Counted from the first letter of the stretch, positions 52,364 through 62,526 are shown. The stretch: DNA of 64,000 nucleotides from Phycisphaeraceae bacterium (GCA_019636735.1 JAHBWY010000003.1:1-64000), one strand, 5' to 3'. A program made the numbers and translations. Notes: generated from the letters alone by a model not told the origin.

Positions 52364-53152
52364 ATGCATCGACTCCGTCCCGCACGCATCCGCCAGTTCC
52401 GTGCCCACTGCGGCTTCGTGGCGCTCCTTGCCGCCGCCGCCTGCCAGTCGCCCACCTCAACGGTCCCGATTGCGAACGCCCGTTCGGCTGCAGCGGGGGC
52501 CGATGGGGCGCCAGCCACACACGCTTCGGCACCCTCGCTCCGCCGCACTCCTGCCGAGGGGGAGTCGATCCGAGTGGGTGGCGACATGACCTCGGAAGTC
52601 ACAGGTCGGGATGGGGACTTCCGAGCCGGGCCGTGCAGGATCGACACTCCGCTGCCGCTCGGATACCCGATGCCGACGCCTCCGGGGGCAATCGAGATCA
52701 AGAGCTACCCCCTTGTGCGTCGCGCCGAAGTGCGCGGTGGCGGCACCCCCGACAGCGGCATGAACCGCGCCTTCTGGCCGCTCTTCAATCACATCAAGAG
52801 CCACGACATCGCCATGACCTCGCCTGTCGAGATGGACTATGGCGATGAGCCGGGTGATTGGACCATGGCGTTCCTCTATCGCTCTCCTGACATGAACCGC
52901 GTGGGACAGGAGGGGCGCGTCGAGGTGCGCGACGCCGAACCCACGGTGGTCATCGCGGTGGGCCTGAAGGGTGACTACTCGATGTCGCTCGTTCGGCGCG
53001 GCCAGCAGGAAATCGACGCATGGATGGCTTCGCAGAGTGAGTGGGTCTACGATGGTCCGTGGCGATCGTTGTACTACAACGGACCGTCGATCTTCTGGTG
53101 GAACAAATGGGCCGAAGTGCAGCGACCGATCAGGCTGGCGCCTGCCTCCTGA
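52364..53152 (+). CDS. SOUL-family haem-binding lipoprotein
   Basis: A 262-residue protein with a lipobox (LLAAAAC, Cys near residue 27), an Ala/Ser-rich linker, then a SOUL domain. Key segments are YPLVRRAEVRGGG, FWPLFNHIKSHDIAMTSPVEM (the SOUL signature) and NGPSIFWWNKWAEVQRPI. SOUL proteins bind haem or porphyrins. It is secreted to the envelope. A hairpin downstream (53176) may end its transcript. Confidence 0.85.
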   Translation: MHRLRPARIRQFRAHCGFVALLAAAACQSPTSTVPIANARSAAAGADGAPATHASAPSLRRTPAEGESIRVGGDMTSEVTGRDGDFRAGPCRIDTPLPLGYPMPTPPGAIEIKSYPLVRRAEVRGGGTPDSGMNRAFWPLFNHIKSHDIAMTSPVEMDYGDEPGDWTMAFLYRSPDMNRVGQEGRVEVRDAEPTVVIAVGLKGDYSMSLVRRGQQEIDAWMASQSEWVYDGPWRSLYYNGPSIFWWNKWAEVQRPIRLAPAS

Positions 53153-53175
53153 TTCTCGATCAATGACCCCCGCGT

Positions 53176-53208
53176 GCGTCGGCGAGCGTGAGTGTGGCTC
53201 GCCGACGC
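53176..53208 (+). terminator. Hairpin after the SOUL lipoprotein gene
   Basis: A perfect 12-bp stem GCGTCGGCGAGC/GCTCGCCGACGC with a 9-base loop, 24 bases after the stop, followed by TGTTGTGG. The T-run is weak. Confidence 0.5.
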
Positions 53209-53256
53209 GCTGTTGTGGGGCGTGGAGCGAGTCGGTCTCGCTTGCGATCCAGTGAA

Positions 53257-53306
53257 AAGCGCCGAGGCCCGGGCGAGGCGTTGGCCTGCGACGGACCTCG
53301 GCGCTT
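53257..53306 (-). terminator. Terminator of the subtilase gene
   Basis: An 11-bp perfect stem AAGCGCCGAGG/CCTCGGCGCTT with a 28-base loop, 31 bases past the minus-strand stop at 53338, followed on that strand by TTTTCAC. Confidence 0.6.
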
Positions 53307-53337
53307 GAACTTCGCGCCGCCGGACTGGAGAGATGGC

Positions 53338-55050
53338 TCAGTTCGGAGTGGCCACGATTTCAACCGAATCGATGTCTGCGAAGCGAGCCGTGCTGTTGGC
53401 ATTCACTCGGAATCGGAGCTTGAAGTTGCTCTTGTTGTTGGCGCTCGCCGGGAGTTGGACGCTGATCGTCTCCCATGAGGTGGCCTTCGTCTGCTCGATG
53501 ATCTGCCACGCCGAGCCCGTCCACCACTCAACATAGAGCCACTGATTGGAGAGAAGACCCGAGGTCCGCCTCGAGTACTGCACCCTGATGTCCTTGAGAC
53601 CGGCGGTGCTGATCGACTTCTCCATCCATGAGGATGAGCGCACCCTGGCACCCCACGAGCCGTTCAGCTTGGCCGCGGTTGTGGCGAAGGCATTGGTGTT
53701 CTGCACGACCCAGCCTCCGGCGGTCAGATTGCCCGACTCGAAACCGTCGGCGAAGACCACCGAGGGCTGTGGCGGGGGGGAATTGGCCACCAACTGAAGG
53801 GCTGCGCCGGCGTTCACGCGACCATAGCCAAAGATGTTGTCCACTCCCGCCGCGCCGAGATCGACACAGGTGGCGCGGACGATCGCCTCGACCTGCGCGG
53901 GCGTCAGGCTCGGGTCGTAGGACCAGATGAGCGCACAGAGGCCGGCCACGATGGGCGTGGCGAAGCTTGTGCCATCCACATAGGCGTAGGCGTTGGTTGC
54001 CGCTGACGCAGTGGTGCGAATGCTGACGCCCGGAGCCACGAGATCGACGAGCGGCCCGTAGTTCGAGAACGACGCCTTCGTGTCGCTCTGCGTGGTCGCG
54101 CCGACGACGATGACATCATCCTCGCGGTTTCCCGTCAGGTTGACATTGCTGTTGCCGGCGGCCCACACCAGGAGCGAGCCGAGCGAGCGCACATAGGTGC
54201 CGGTCGTGAAGACGCTGGAGCTGTTGACACCGGAGTAGCTGACACTCGCGACCTTGTCGCCGAACTCGGCGGCGCGGCGAGCCGCGAGGGTCAGGTTCGA
54301 CAGGGAGGCGCTCCCGTTGCTGCTGTCAGTGACGCGGAGCATGCGGTGGCGCAGGTTCCAGCCCATCCCGGCAATGCCGAGGCCATTGTTGCCGGTGGCG
54401 GCCGCAGCACCAGTGCACAGCGTGCCGTGGCCGTTGATGTCATTGATCGGCCCCCCCTGGCTCTCCCACTTCTGCGAGGGCACATGGTAGCCCTCGAGCC
54501 TGTTCTGCCAGAGGTCCTGATGGTTCGACAGAATGCCTGTGTCGCAGATGGCCACGACCACGGTGGGCGAACCGATGGTGAAGCTCCACGCGAGGCAACT
54601 GTTGAGACGATTGGCCGCGTGGTGCCATTGCTGCGAAAGCAATGGATCGTTGGAGCACGACTGGATCGGGAAGAGAATCCAATCCGGCTCGACATAGGAG
54701 AAGCCTCCCGTCGCGAGCAGCCGCGCCGCGATGGAATCTTCCGTCTCACCCGCGGGCACTCGAACGAGGTACTCATCGACCTCGGGGAAGTGGCGCTCGA
54801 TGCCGATGGCAAGCATCTCCCGCTGGCCTGCGGTCACCAAAAGCAGGCGCTGGAACTCAGGGATGGCGCGCTGCACGGCGTCCGCGGGCTGAATGGGTCG
54901 GGCAATCAGGCGCCCGCTGAACTCGCGCTCCCCCGGGATTTCGGTGAATCCCCCGGGGTTGGCGGGCGCCTGGGCCAAGGCGGTGGTGGGAATGAGCGCA
55001 GCGACAGCGAGCGCGATTGCCCTCGCTCCACGACGAATCAGGTTGAACAC
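53338..55050 (-). CDS. Secreted S8 (subtilisin-like) serine protease
   Basis: A 570-residue protein from the GTG at 55050 (AGGAGG upstream). The signal peptide covers about 1-26. A propeptide-like inhibitor region (about 60-125, VDEYLVRVPAGETEDSIAARLLATGGFSYVEPDW) precedes the catalytic domain with D170 (AICDTGI), H208 (GHGTLCTG), N300 (WAAGNSN) and S362 (GTSFATPIVAG). The C-terminal ~140 residues (after PPPQPSVVFADGFESGNLTAGGW) form a jelly-roll or P-domain-like beta-sandwich with a final DIDSVEIVATPN. It has no dockerin, so it is probably freely secreted. Confidence 0.9.
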   Translation of the reverse strand: MFNLIRRGARAIALAVAALIPTTALAQAPANPGGFTEIPGEREFSGRLIARPIQPADAVQRAIPEFQRLLLVTAGQREMLAIGIERHFPEVDEYLVRVPAGETEDSIAARLLATGGFSYVEPDWILFPIQSCSNDPLLSQQWHHAANRLNSCLAWSFTIGSPTVVVAICDTGILSNHQDLWQNRLEGYHVPSQKWESQGGPINDINGHGTLCTGAAAATGNNGLGIAGMGWNLRHRMLRVTDSSNGSASLSNLTLAARRAAEFGDKVASVSYSGVNSSSVFTTGTYVRSLGSLLVWAAGNSNVNLTGNREDDVIVVGATTQSDTKASFSNYGPLVDLVAPGVSIRTTASAATNAYAYVDGTSFATPIVAGLCALIWSYDPSLTPAQVEAIVRATCVDLGAAGVDNIFGYGRVNAGAALQLVANSPPPQPSVVFADGFESGNLTAGGWVVQNTNAFATTAAKLNGSWGARVRSSSWMEKSISTAGLKDIRVQYSRRTSGLLSNQWLYVEWWTGSAWQIIEQTKATSWETISVQLPASANNKSNFKLRFRVNANSTARFADIDSVEIVATPN

Positions 55051-55267
55051 GGGAGTCCTCCTACGAGTGGGGGTGAACCCTGAGGCAAGGTGAAGATAAC
55101 CCGTCCTTCAGCGATGCCAAGTTCATCGAACAGAAATCCTGAAGCGCTCCAATCTCGATGAGATGGCACTGTTTGAAGGCCAATCGGCTCTCTCAGTTGG
55201 CTCCGCTCCGGTGGGCTCGCCATAATGAAGGGGTGTCCGGAGATGCCCGAACGGAGCGTGGACCCTG

Positions 55268-55870
55268 GTGAGCCATGACGACATGTCGAGGAACGGGGGC
55301 GACCTGAGTAATCCGCGCCAGCCCGGCGGCCCGAACGCCTGGCTTGACACCGCCTATGAACAGCTCCGAGCCATGGCCGCCGAGCGGTTGCGGGCCGAAG
55401 GTGTCGGCCACACCCTCCAGCCCACGGCGCTCGTCCACGAGGCGTGGCTTCGACTCGCCGGGTCTGCCCAGGGAGCCTTCAAGGACGAGGCTCACTTTCG
55501 CGCCGTCGCTGCGCACACGATGCGACAGATCCTGATCGATCACGCCCGCAGGAAGAAGGCGGAGAAGCGGGGTGGCGGGCTGCTTCGTGTCACGCTCGAT
55601 GCCGCCCTCAACGACTTCAACCCAGGCGCTTCAACACCCGCCTCTGTGATTGGCGAGACCGCGGGAGTCGACCTTCTCGAACTCGACGATGCCATGGAGC
55701 GACTTGGGGTGCTCGATGAACGCAAGCTGAGGGTGGTGGAACTCCGCTTCTTTGGGGGGCTGACGATGAAGCAGATCGGCACCGCCCTCGACATCTCGCC
55801 CAAGACGGCGGAGGCGGACTGGACGATGGCCCGAGCATGGTTGCGGTCACAGCTCACTGCCGCCGGATGA
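55268..55870 (+). CDS. SigE-like ECF sigma factor
   Basis: A 200-residue sigma factor of the ECF group typical of planctomycetes. Region 2 includes DTAYEQLRAMAAERLRAEGVGHTLQPTALVHEAWLRLAG and DEAHFRAVAAHTMRQILIDHARRKKAEKRGGG. Region 4 is DERKLRVVELRFFGGLTMKQIGTALDISPKTAEADWTMARAWLRSQL. The start is a GTG at 55268. The kinase gene begins 12 bases after the stop, the usual planctomycete arrangement in which the kinase is thought to control the sigma factor by phosphorylation. Confidence 0.9.
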   Translation: MSHDDMSRNGGDLSNPRQPGGPNAWLDTAYEQLRAMAAERLRAEGVGHTLQPTALVHEAWLRLAGSAQGAFKDEAHFRAVAAHTMRQILIDHARRKKAEKRGGGLLRVTLDAALNDFNPGASTPASVIGETAGVDLLELDDAMERLGVLDERKLRVVELRFFGGLTMKQIGTALDISPKTAEADWTMARAWLRSQLTAAG

Positions 55871-55882
55871 CGGGCGAACTCC

Positions 55883-58660
55883 ATGGATGCCGCCCGATTC
55901 GAACAGCTCTCGCGGCTCTTTGAGCGCGTCATCGAGCTTGACGCTGGTGAGCGCCAGCGCGTCATCGATGAAGCGTGCGCTCAAGACCCGGAGTTGCGGA
56001 GCCAACTTGCGCGCCTGCTTGAAGCCCACGATGCCGAGGAGGGTGGGCACGCGCTGCTCGAAGGGGGGGTGCGCATCACGACCATGCCATTCAGCCCAGC
56101 GCCGGATCCGTCCCCGGAGCTCGGTCCGGGAGGCCTCCATCGCATCGGGCGCTACCGCGTCATTCGGGCGATTGCGAGCGGAGGCATGGGCACGGTCTAT
56201 CTCGCCGAGCAGGATGAACCTCGTCGCCAGGTGGCGATCAAGCTCCTGCATCCAGGGCTTGCTGGTTCGTCCATTCTGCGTCGCTTTCAGCAGGAGGCGG
56301 AACTCCTCGCGCGCCTTCAGCATCCCAGCATTGCTCATGTGTACGAGGTCGGTTCGATCGGCGAGCACGCGCGAGCGCAGCCCTTCATCGCGATGGAGTT
56401 CATCGACGGTGCGCCGCTGACCCGGTATGCCTCGAAGGCGAAGCTCGACACCGATGCCCGGCTGCTCCTTATCGCGGAGATTGCCGACGCCGTCGAGTAT
56501 GCCCACCAGCGGGGCGTGGTCCATCGCGATCTGAAGCCCGCGAACATCCTGGTGGATGCGCAGGGGCGGCCGCGCATTCTCGACTTCGGCGTCGCCCGCG
56601 CGGTCGGTGATGAGACGCGCCTGGTCACCATGCAGACTGAGACGGGCCAGTTGATCGGCACCATGCCCTACATGAGCCCCGAGCAGGCCGGGGGTATGGT
56701 CAATCAGATCGATGCTCGCGCCGACATCTACGCCCTCGGCGTGGTGGCCTTCGAGCTCCTGGCCGGGCGACTCCCCTATGTGCTTGAAGGCCGGGGTATC
56801 CACGAGGTTCTTCGAATCATCAGGGAGGATGAGCCGACGCGCCTCGGCGCCGTCAATCGAACCCTCTCGGGTGATGTCGAGACCGTGGTCGCCCACGCGC
56901 TCGAGAAGGAGCCGCAGCGCCGCTACCAGAGCGCCGCGGAGTTCGCGGCCGATCTCCGTGCGGCGGCGAAGCGCGAAGCAATCCGAGCGCGACCGCCGAG
57001 CCTTGTCTATCGGGTGAAGACTTTCACTCGCCGGCATCGGGCGCTGGTCGCGGGGACGCTGGCGGTCTTCGTCGCGCTGGTGATCGGGATCATCGCAACC
57101 TCGCGGGCTCTCCTCCGGGCGCTCGACGCTGAAGAACTCGCCGCGGTGCGGTTGACCTCGGTCTCCCTCGAGGCGGCGAAGGCGCGGGAGATCAATCGCT
57201 TCCTGCTCGAGATGCTCGCCTCGGTCGATCCGCGCACTGCGCGTGACCCCGATGTGCGCATGCGCGAGGTCCTCGATGCCGCCGCCGCCCGGGTCGATGC
57301 GGGCGGTGCTCCGACGGCGCCCGAGGTCAACGCCGCAATCCGGCACACGATCGCGTCAACCTATCGGGCGCTGGGGGCCTATGAGCCCGCTCGTCGCTTC
57401 GGTGAGGAGGCCCTGCGCATCCGCACCGAGGTGCTGGGGGAGGAGCACCAGGAAACGCTGGAGTCGATGATGGAGCTCTCGGAAGTCCTTCGTGAGTCGG
57501 GCGATCTCGCAGGCGCTGAACCGTTGGCGGTTGAAGCGATGCGCTTGGCCCGAGCGATCCACTCGGAACCTCATCGAGCCATGGGAATCGCCCTCAACAA
57601 CCTGGCGCTCATTCGAAGAGCGCAGGGGCGCAGCGCCGAGGCGCGCGAGTTGAACGAGGAGGCGTTAGCGCTGCGGCGTCTGCTTCACTCCGAGCCCCAC
57701 ATCGACAAGGTGGCCAGCCTGAACAACCTTGCGCTGCTGGCCTACACCCAGGAGCGCGATTCCGAGAGGGCCGAAGCGCTCCTGCGTGAAGCCATCGCGA
57801 TGTTGGAGACGCTCTATCCCGACGGGCATGTCTACCTCGCCTCGTCGCTTGACAGCCTGGCAAGCGTGGTGGCGTCACGCGGCAATCTCGTCGATGCGGA
57901 AGCCCTCTCGCGACGATCGGTCGACATGCGGCGTCGTCTGCTTCCGCCGAATCACGACTTGCTCGGCGAGGGACTGAGCAATCTCGGCTTCATTCTGCGG
58001 CGGCAGGGGCGGCTGGATGAGGCGGAGCCCTTCTATCGCGAGTCGCTCGAGATTCGCCGGGTGGCGTGGCCGGGCGATCACCCCGGAGTGGCGACATCAC
58101 TGAACAACTATGGCCAGCTCATGCGGGCGAGCGGGAGACTCGTGGAAGCTGAACCGCTGCTGCGCGAGGCGCTCGAGATGCGACGGCGTCTCTTTCCCGG
58201 AGACAGCGCCATCGTGGCGGCGACGGCGCATGTCCTTGGGTTCATGCTGATTTCGATGGAGCGGTTCGATGAGTCGATCGAGCTCATCGAGGAGTCGTTG
58301 GCGATGACCGAGCGACTTTCCGGTGACCAACGCGAGGAGATCGCGACCCGGCGCACCAGCCTCGCGGCGGCCTATCGGGCAGCAATTCGGCTTGATGAGG
58401 CGATTCCCCATGCGGAGCACGCGCTCCAAGTACGGCGGGAGCTTCAGGGGCCAGATCACGCGGAGATTGCGCAGGCGCTCTTCGGTCTCGCGCGGCTTCA
58501 CCGAGAGCGAGATGGCGAGGGCGACAAGGCCTTGGCAGAGTCACTCCTGATCGAAGCGGACGAGATGGCGGACCGGCTTCCATCGCCGCCGCAGGAACTG
58601 CTGGATCGGATCAGGGCCATGCTCGCCGAACTCCGGGAAGGGCCGACGGCGGGGGCCTGA
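55883..58660 (+). CDS. Membrane Ser/Thr protein kinase with TPR domain
   Basis: A 925-residue protein. A helical N-terminal region (about 1-85) precedes the kinase domain (about 90-355) with glycine loop GGMGTVYLAE, K120, catalytic HRDLKPANI (D216) and DFG (D234). One membrane span (about 384-404, ALVAGTLAVFVALVIGIIATS) leads to a long C-terminal region of TPR-type units (about 475-890), e.g. VASLNNLALLAYTQERDSERAEALLREA and GEGLSNLGFILRRQGRLDEAEPFYRESLEIRR. The TPR array would face outside and may sense ligands. It is the second gene of the pair with the SigE-like factor. Confidence 0.92.
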   Translation: MDAARFEQLSRLFERVIELDAGERQRVIDEACAQDPELRSQLARLLEAHDAEEGGHALLEGGVRITTMPFSPAPDPSPELGPGGLHRIGRYRVIRAIASGGMGTVYLAEQDEPRRQVAIKLLHPGLAGSSILRRFQQEAELLARLQHPSIAHVYEVGSIGEHARAQPFIAMEFIDGAPLTRYASKAKLDTDARLLLIAEIADAVEYAHQRGVVHRDLKPANILVDAQGRPRILDFGVARAVGDETRLVTMQTETGQLIGTMPYMSPEQAGGMVNQIDARADIYALGVVAFELLAGRLPYVLEGRGIHEVLRIIREDEPTRLGAVNRTLSGDVETVVAHALEKEPQRRYQSAAEFAADLRAAAKREAIRARPPSLVYRVKTFTRRHRALVAGTLAVFVALVIGIIATSRALLRALDAEELAAVRLTSVSLEAAKAREINRFLLEMLASVDPRTARDPDVRMREVLDAAAARVDAGGAPTAPEVNAAIRHTIASTYRALGAYEPARRFGEEALRIRTEVLGEEHQETLESMMELSEVLRESGDLAGAEPLAVEAMRLARAIHSEPHRAMGIALNNLALIRRAQGRSAEARELNEEALALRRLLHSEPHIDKVASLNNLALLAYTQERDSERAEALLREAIAMLETLYPDGHVYLASSLDSLASVVASRGNLVDAEALSRRSVDMRRRLLPPNHDLLGEGLSNLGFILRRQGRLDEAEPFYRESLEIRRVAWPGDHPGVATSLNNYGQLMRASGRLVEAEPLLREALEMRRRLFPGDSAIVAATAHVLGFMLISMERFDESIELIEESLAMTERLSGDQREEIATRRTSLAAAYRAAIRLDEAIPHAEHALQVRRELQGPDHAEIAQALFGLARLHRERDGEGDKALAESLLIEADEMADRLPSPPQELLDRIRAMLAELREGPTAGA

Positions 58661-58761
58661 CCCGAGCGAGGGCGCGAGCAAGTGCGCCGTCCAGATCGTG
58701 GACAGGGTCGAATGCCGGGTGTCCCATGCATGGCGCTCTTGCGGCGCTCTCGCGGCGTTCC

Positions 58762-59847
58762 TCATCGGGGACGAGGACCTTCGCGCGGCCGCTCCTTCTG
58801 CGAGGAACCGCGTGCCGCCGAGCGATCGGCGGGGACCGCTCCATCGACGAGCATGGTGCAGAGAGAGGGGAAGTCGATGCCCGCGTGCGCAGCGGCCTTC
58901 GGTACGAGCGAGTGATCGGTGAAGCCCGGCATCGTGTTGACCTCGAGGAGCCACGGGCCCGCGTCATCGGCCATGAAGTCGACTCGAGCGAGATGCCGCG
59001 CACCGAGTGATCGAAGCAGCGTGGCCGCGTACTCACTCGCCCTTGCAACGACCGACTCCGGGAGAGGCGCGCGCCGGGAACGCATCGATGCCCACGACTC
59101 CGCGCGGTGGGGGTCGAGCACATACTCCGTGTCATTGCGAAGGTACTTCGCGTCGTAGTCGTAGAAGCCCTCGGCAGGGACGATCTCAATGACAGGAAGA
59201 ACGCGGCCCAGCACCCACCCGACGGTGATTTCCCTTCCGGCGATGAGTCGCTCGGCCATGGCCCGCGGGCGGCTCGCGTGAATCCTGCGCCGCGCGTCGG
59301 CCACTTCGTCAGCGCTTCGGCAGATGAAGACATCGACCGTCGAGCCGTCGTCAATCGGCTTGATCACGAGCGGCGGCTCGAGGTCGCAGGGCTCTCCCGT
59401 CCTGAGTTCGCGCGCCGGCGGGGTGGGCACGCCAATCCGCCGCGCCAGCATCTTGGTCGCGAGTTTGTCCATCGCCAGGCGCGCGGGCTTCGCGCGACAT
59501 CCGACGAAGGGCCGGCCATCGACTTCGAGGAGTTCCTGAAGGGGGCCGCCCTCGCCCCAGGGACCGTGCAGCGCGGGGAAGATCACTCCGCCCGGCATCG
59601 CTCGAAGCTCTTCGAGCGTCGGCCTCTCGATGACCTGCTCGTGGACCGTGCGCCCGGCGCGCCTGAGCGCGGATGCGATCATCGCGCCGCTCTTCAGGCT
59701 GACTTCTCGCTCCGCGTCGGGGCCACCCATCAGGACAAGGACTTCGAGCGACTCGTGCGAGCCGCCGCTCGATCCGCTGCCGCTAGCGTGCCGCGTGGCC
59801 GAGTGCGGGTCATTGGTCGGTTGAATTGAGGGAGTGGAAGTACTCAT
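58762..59847 (-). CDS. ddl: D-alanine--D-alanine ligase
   Basis: A 361-residue ATP-grasp enzyme that joins two D-alanines for peptidoglycan. Conserved segments are LMGGPDAEREVSLKSG, VIFPALHGPWGEGGPLQELLEVDGRPFVGC, VPTPPARELRT, PLVIKPIDDGSTV, RLIAGREITVGWV and FMADDAGPWLLEVNTMPGFTDHSLVPKAAAHAG. The first ~30 residues are a Ser/Gly-rich extension and could be non-essential; an internal start is possible. murB lies 64 bases upstream on the same strand, and murC before it. Confidence 0.95.
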   Translation of the reverse strand: MSTSTPSIQPTNDPHSATRHASGSGSSGGSHESLEVLVLMGGPDAEREVSLKSGAMIASALRRAGRTVHEQVIERPTLEELRAMPGGVIFPALHGPWGEGGPLQELLEVDGRPFVGCRAKPARLAMDKLATKMLARRIGVPTPPARELRTGEPCDLEPPLVIKPIDDGSTVDVFICRSADEVADARRRIHASRPRAMAERLIAGREITVGWVLGRVLPVIEIVPAEGFYDYDAKYLRNDTEYVLDPHRAESWASMRSRRAPLPESVVARASEYAATLLRSLGARHLARVDFMADDAGPWLLEVNTMPGFTDHSLVPKAAAHAGIDFPSLCTMLVDGAVPADRSAARGSSQKERPREGPRPR

Positions 59848-59911
59848 GGTGACGGAACCAATTGATGGCAGACTCGGGAGTGCGCGCGGGTCGCGGTTGA
59901 ATCAACGCGCC

Positions 59912-60862
59912 TCATGCCTCACCGCGTCGCCAGAAGACGACCTCGGTCTCAAGCTCGATGCCGCTCTCGGCGAGGACTCGCTCGCGAATCTGCCGCACGA
60001 GGGCTTCGAGATCGATTGTTCGAGTTCCCGGCGAAACGGTGATGAAGTTGCCGTGTCGATCACTGACGGCCGCGCCGCCCACGCGAACACCCTTCAGCCC
60101 GGCACGATCGATCAGCGCTCCCGCGGAGACTCGATGACCATCAGGGGCGATGGGGTTGCGGAACATGCACCCGGCCGAGTGGTCGGCGAGCGGCTGCGTG
60201 CTCTTCTTGTAGGCGAAGATCTCCTTCACGCGATTCCGCACCTCGACGGGATCATCCTCAGAGAGCGTGAAGGTGGCCCAGAGAATCACGCCCGCGGGAA
60301 GCGACGCATGGCGATAGTCGAAGCGCACCTCGCGGCGAGGGAAGACCACCCGGCTTCCATCAGGGAGAAGCATGCTGACCGCGTGCACTGCATCGCCGAT
60401 CGATCCATAGCGTCCGCCTGCATTCATGCGGACCGCGCCACCGACGCTCGCCGGAATGCCCGCCATGGCGGAGAGGCCCTCGAGTCCTCGGCGGGCGCAA
60501 TCCTGCACCAGTTGCGGCAGATCGGCGCCCGCGCCCGCGCGCAGCGTGCCGAGCACGCCCTCGGCATTCGCCTGGACGCGCTTGAAGCAGGGAGCATCGA
60601 GTTTCACGACCACGCCGTCGACCCCTTCGTCGGCGACGAGCAGATTCGCCCCGGAACCGAGCACACGAAGGGCGAGGCCCGCCTGATGGCAGCGTCGCAT
60701 CAGCGTCGCGAGCGCCTCCTCGCTCTGCGGGTGGACGAGCACATCGGCGCGGCCGCCAATTCCGAACCATGTGTGCGCAGCGAGAGGCGCATCGGTCTCG
60801 GCGCGGACATCGAGATCGGCGAAGAGGGCGGCGGTTCCGGAGGGTGACACGAGCGGAGTCAC
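59912..60862 (-). CDS. murB: UDP-N-acetylenolpyruvoylglucosamine reductase (MurB)
   Basis: A 316-residue FAD enzyme making UDP-MurNAc. Key parts are HTWFGIGGRADVLVHP, LGSGANLLVADEGVDGVVVKL, GLSAMAGIPASVGGAVRMNAGGRYG, the NADPH/substrate region FDYRHASL, and QPLADHSAGCMFRNP. The tail has LKGVRVGGAAVSDRHGNFITV. The start is a GTG overlapping the murC stop (GTGA), so murC and murB are translationally coupled. Confidence 0.95.
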   Translation of the reverse strand: MTPLVSPSGTAALFADLDVRAETDAPLAAHTWFGIGGRADVLVHPQSEEALATLMRRCHQAGLALRVLGSGANLLVADEGVDGVVVKLDAPCFKRVQANAEGVLGTLRAGAGADLPQLVQDCARRGLEGLSAMAGIPASVGGAVRMNAGGRYGSIGDAVHAVSMLLPDGSRVVFPRREVRFDYRHASLPAGVILWATFTLSEDDPVEVRNRVKEIFAYKKSTQPLADHSAGCMFRNPIAPDGHRVSAGALIDRAGLKGVRVGGAAVSDRHGNFITVSPGTRTIDLEALVRQIRERVLAESGIELETEVVFWRRGEA

Positions 60863-62472
60863 GATGGATCGAGGGCTCGGGAGACGGCGTTGCTTCGAAG
60901 AGTGCCGGCCGAGGGGCGGTCGGTGCGGCCTTCGGGGCCACGCAGGAAATCGTAGGCGATGCTTCCCACCGGACCTGCGCCCATGACAACCAGCAGGTCG
61001 CCGTCGCGGCAGACCACTTCGAGATGCTCGACGATCGCCTCGAAGGGATTGAGGTGGATCGCGTGAACGCCCTTCTCGCGGAGGCGATCGACAAGGTCGT
61101 CGGCGCTCACCCGCGTGCGCTCCTGTTCACTGTCGCGAACGAAGTAGATGGGCGGCACGATGACCAGGTCGCAGACGGAAAAGCTCTGCGCGAAGTGCTC
61201 CAACAGGAACCGTGTGCGACTGTGCTGGTGGGGCTGGAAGACGCAGATGAGGCGCTCGGGGCGCTCCCTTGCCGCCAGGGCCGTCAGTGTCTTCTCGCAC
61301 TCAGTCGGGTGATGGCCGTAGTCGTCATAGACGACGACCCGCCCGCCGCCCGGGAGCCGACGCTCGCCAAGGCGCTGGCTGCGCCGATCAAGACCCGCGA
61401 AGTTCGACACGGCCTCTTCCACGGCGGAGCGCTCGGCGCCAAGCCAGAGCGCAAGAATGGTGGCCGCCGCCGTGTTGAGGACATTGTGAAGGCCCGGCAT
61501 CGGGCAGGCGAGGCGCGCGATCTCCTCGCCCTTGTGCGTGATTCGCGCCTGCGTCAGGCGCTGGGGTGGGCTCTGGCCCCGCTCGACTTGATCGCCTTCA
61601 TCGACCAGGGCCACGACATAATCCGCCGAGGGATCCCAGCCGAAGGTCGCCCACTCGCAGGCGAGGCCCGCGGTCACCTCGCGGCGATGCGCCCCTTCGT
61701 GGGCGATGAGCAGGCGCCCGCCGCGCGCGGCGGGCGGCAGTCGTTCGGCGAAGTGTCGGAAGCTCGCAATGATCTCATCGAGTGAGCCGTAGCAGTCGAG
61801 GTGATCCTCTTCGATGTTGTTGATGAGCGCCAGGACCGGCCGGTGGTGATGGAAGCTGCGATTGAACTCACACGCCTCCGCCACGAGGATGCCCGGGTCG
61901 TTCCGGCGTGGGCCCGAAGGGATTGTCTCCGCACCGAGGCGACTGCCGCCGCCAAGTTGTTCGCAATGGGCACCGACAATCACGCTCGGGTCAAGGCCGG
62001 CGTGCACCAGAAGGTGCGCGAGCATGGCCGTGGTGGTGCTCTTGCCGTGCGTGCCCGCGATCGAGATCGAGGTGCGGCCCGACTGGGCGCCACCGAGCGC
62101 CTCGGCATAGCCGATCACCGGAATCCCGCGACGCTGTGCGGCGATGAGCTCCGGGTGGTCGGGGGCGATGGCGGCGCTTGCGATCACCACATCGCACTCC
62201 TCTGGAAGTTCGCCCCGATCCTGATCGTGGGCGACGGGAACGCCGCGGGCGGTGAGTTCGAGCGTGACGGGACTGGCGGCACGATCGCTTCCGGCGCAGT
62301 GGGCGCCGCGCTCGGCGAAGAGCCGGGCGAGCGCGCTCATGCCGCATCCGCCCACCCCGGTGAACCAGAGCGACGATCCGCGAACCTGTCCTCGCTGAAG
62401 CCGCTCGAGCGCACTCTCTCGCGACGGGGTTTCTCCGTGGGGCACGGAACGCATGCTACGGCGCCTCGGCAT
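60859..62472 (-). CDS. murC: UDP-N-acetylmuramate--L-alanine ligase (MurC)
   Basis: A 537-residue Mur ligase adding L-Ala to UDP-MurNAc. Motifs are the N-terminal TGVGGCGMSALARLF, the ATP-binding AGTHGKSTTTAMLA, NNIEEDHLDCYGSLDEI, and VYDDYGHHPTECEKTL with FQPHQHSRTRFLLEHF. The N-terminus may instead start at the ATG at 62454. The gene heads the murC-murB-ddl run and is divergent from the NtrC-type regulator, only 54 bases away. Confidence 0.95.
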   Translation of the reverse strand: MPRRRSMRSVPHGETPSRESALERLQRGQVRGSSLWFTGVGGCGMSALARLFAERGAHCAGSDRAASPVTLELTARGVPVAHDQDRGELPEECDVVIASAAIAPDHPELIAAQRRGIPVIGYAEALGGAQSGRTSISIAGTHGKSTTTAMLAHLLVHAGLDPSVIVGAHCEQLGGGSRLGAETIPSGPRRNDPGILVAEACEFNRSFHHHRPVLALINNIEEDHLDCYGSLDEIIASFRHFAERLPPAARGGRLLIAHEGAHRREVTAGLACEWATFGWDPSADYVVALVDEGDQVERGQSPPQRLTQARITHKGEEIARLACPMPGLHNVLNTAAATILALWLGAERSAVEEAVSNFAGLDRRSQRLGERRLPGGGRVVVYDDYGHHPTECEKTLTALAARERPERLICVFQPHQHSRTRFLLEHFAQSFSVCDLVIVPPIYFVRDSEQERTRVSADDLVDRLREKGVHAIHLNPFEAIVEHLEVVCRDGDLLVVMGAGPVGSIAYDFLRGPEGRTDRPSAGTLRSNAVSRALDPS

Positions 62473-62526
62473 GGCGATCGGGATATCGGCAGCGGGAACG
62501 CCCGACCCCTACAATCCGCGCTTCCA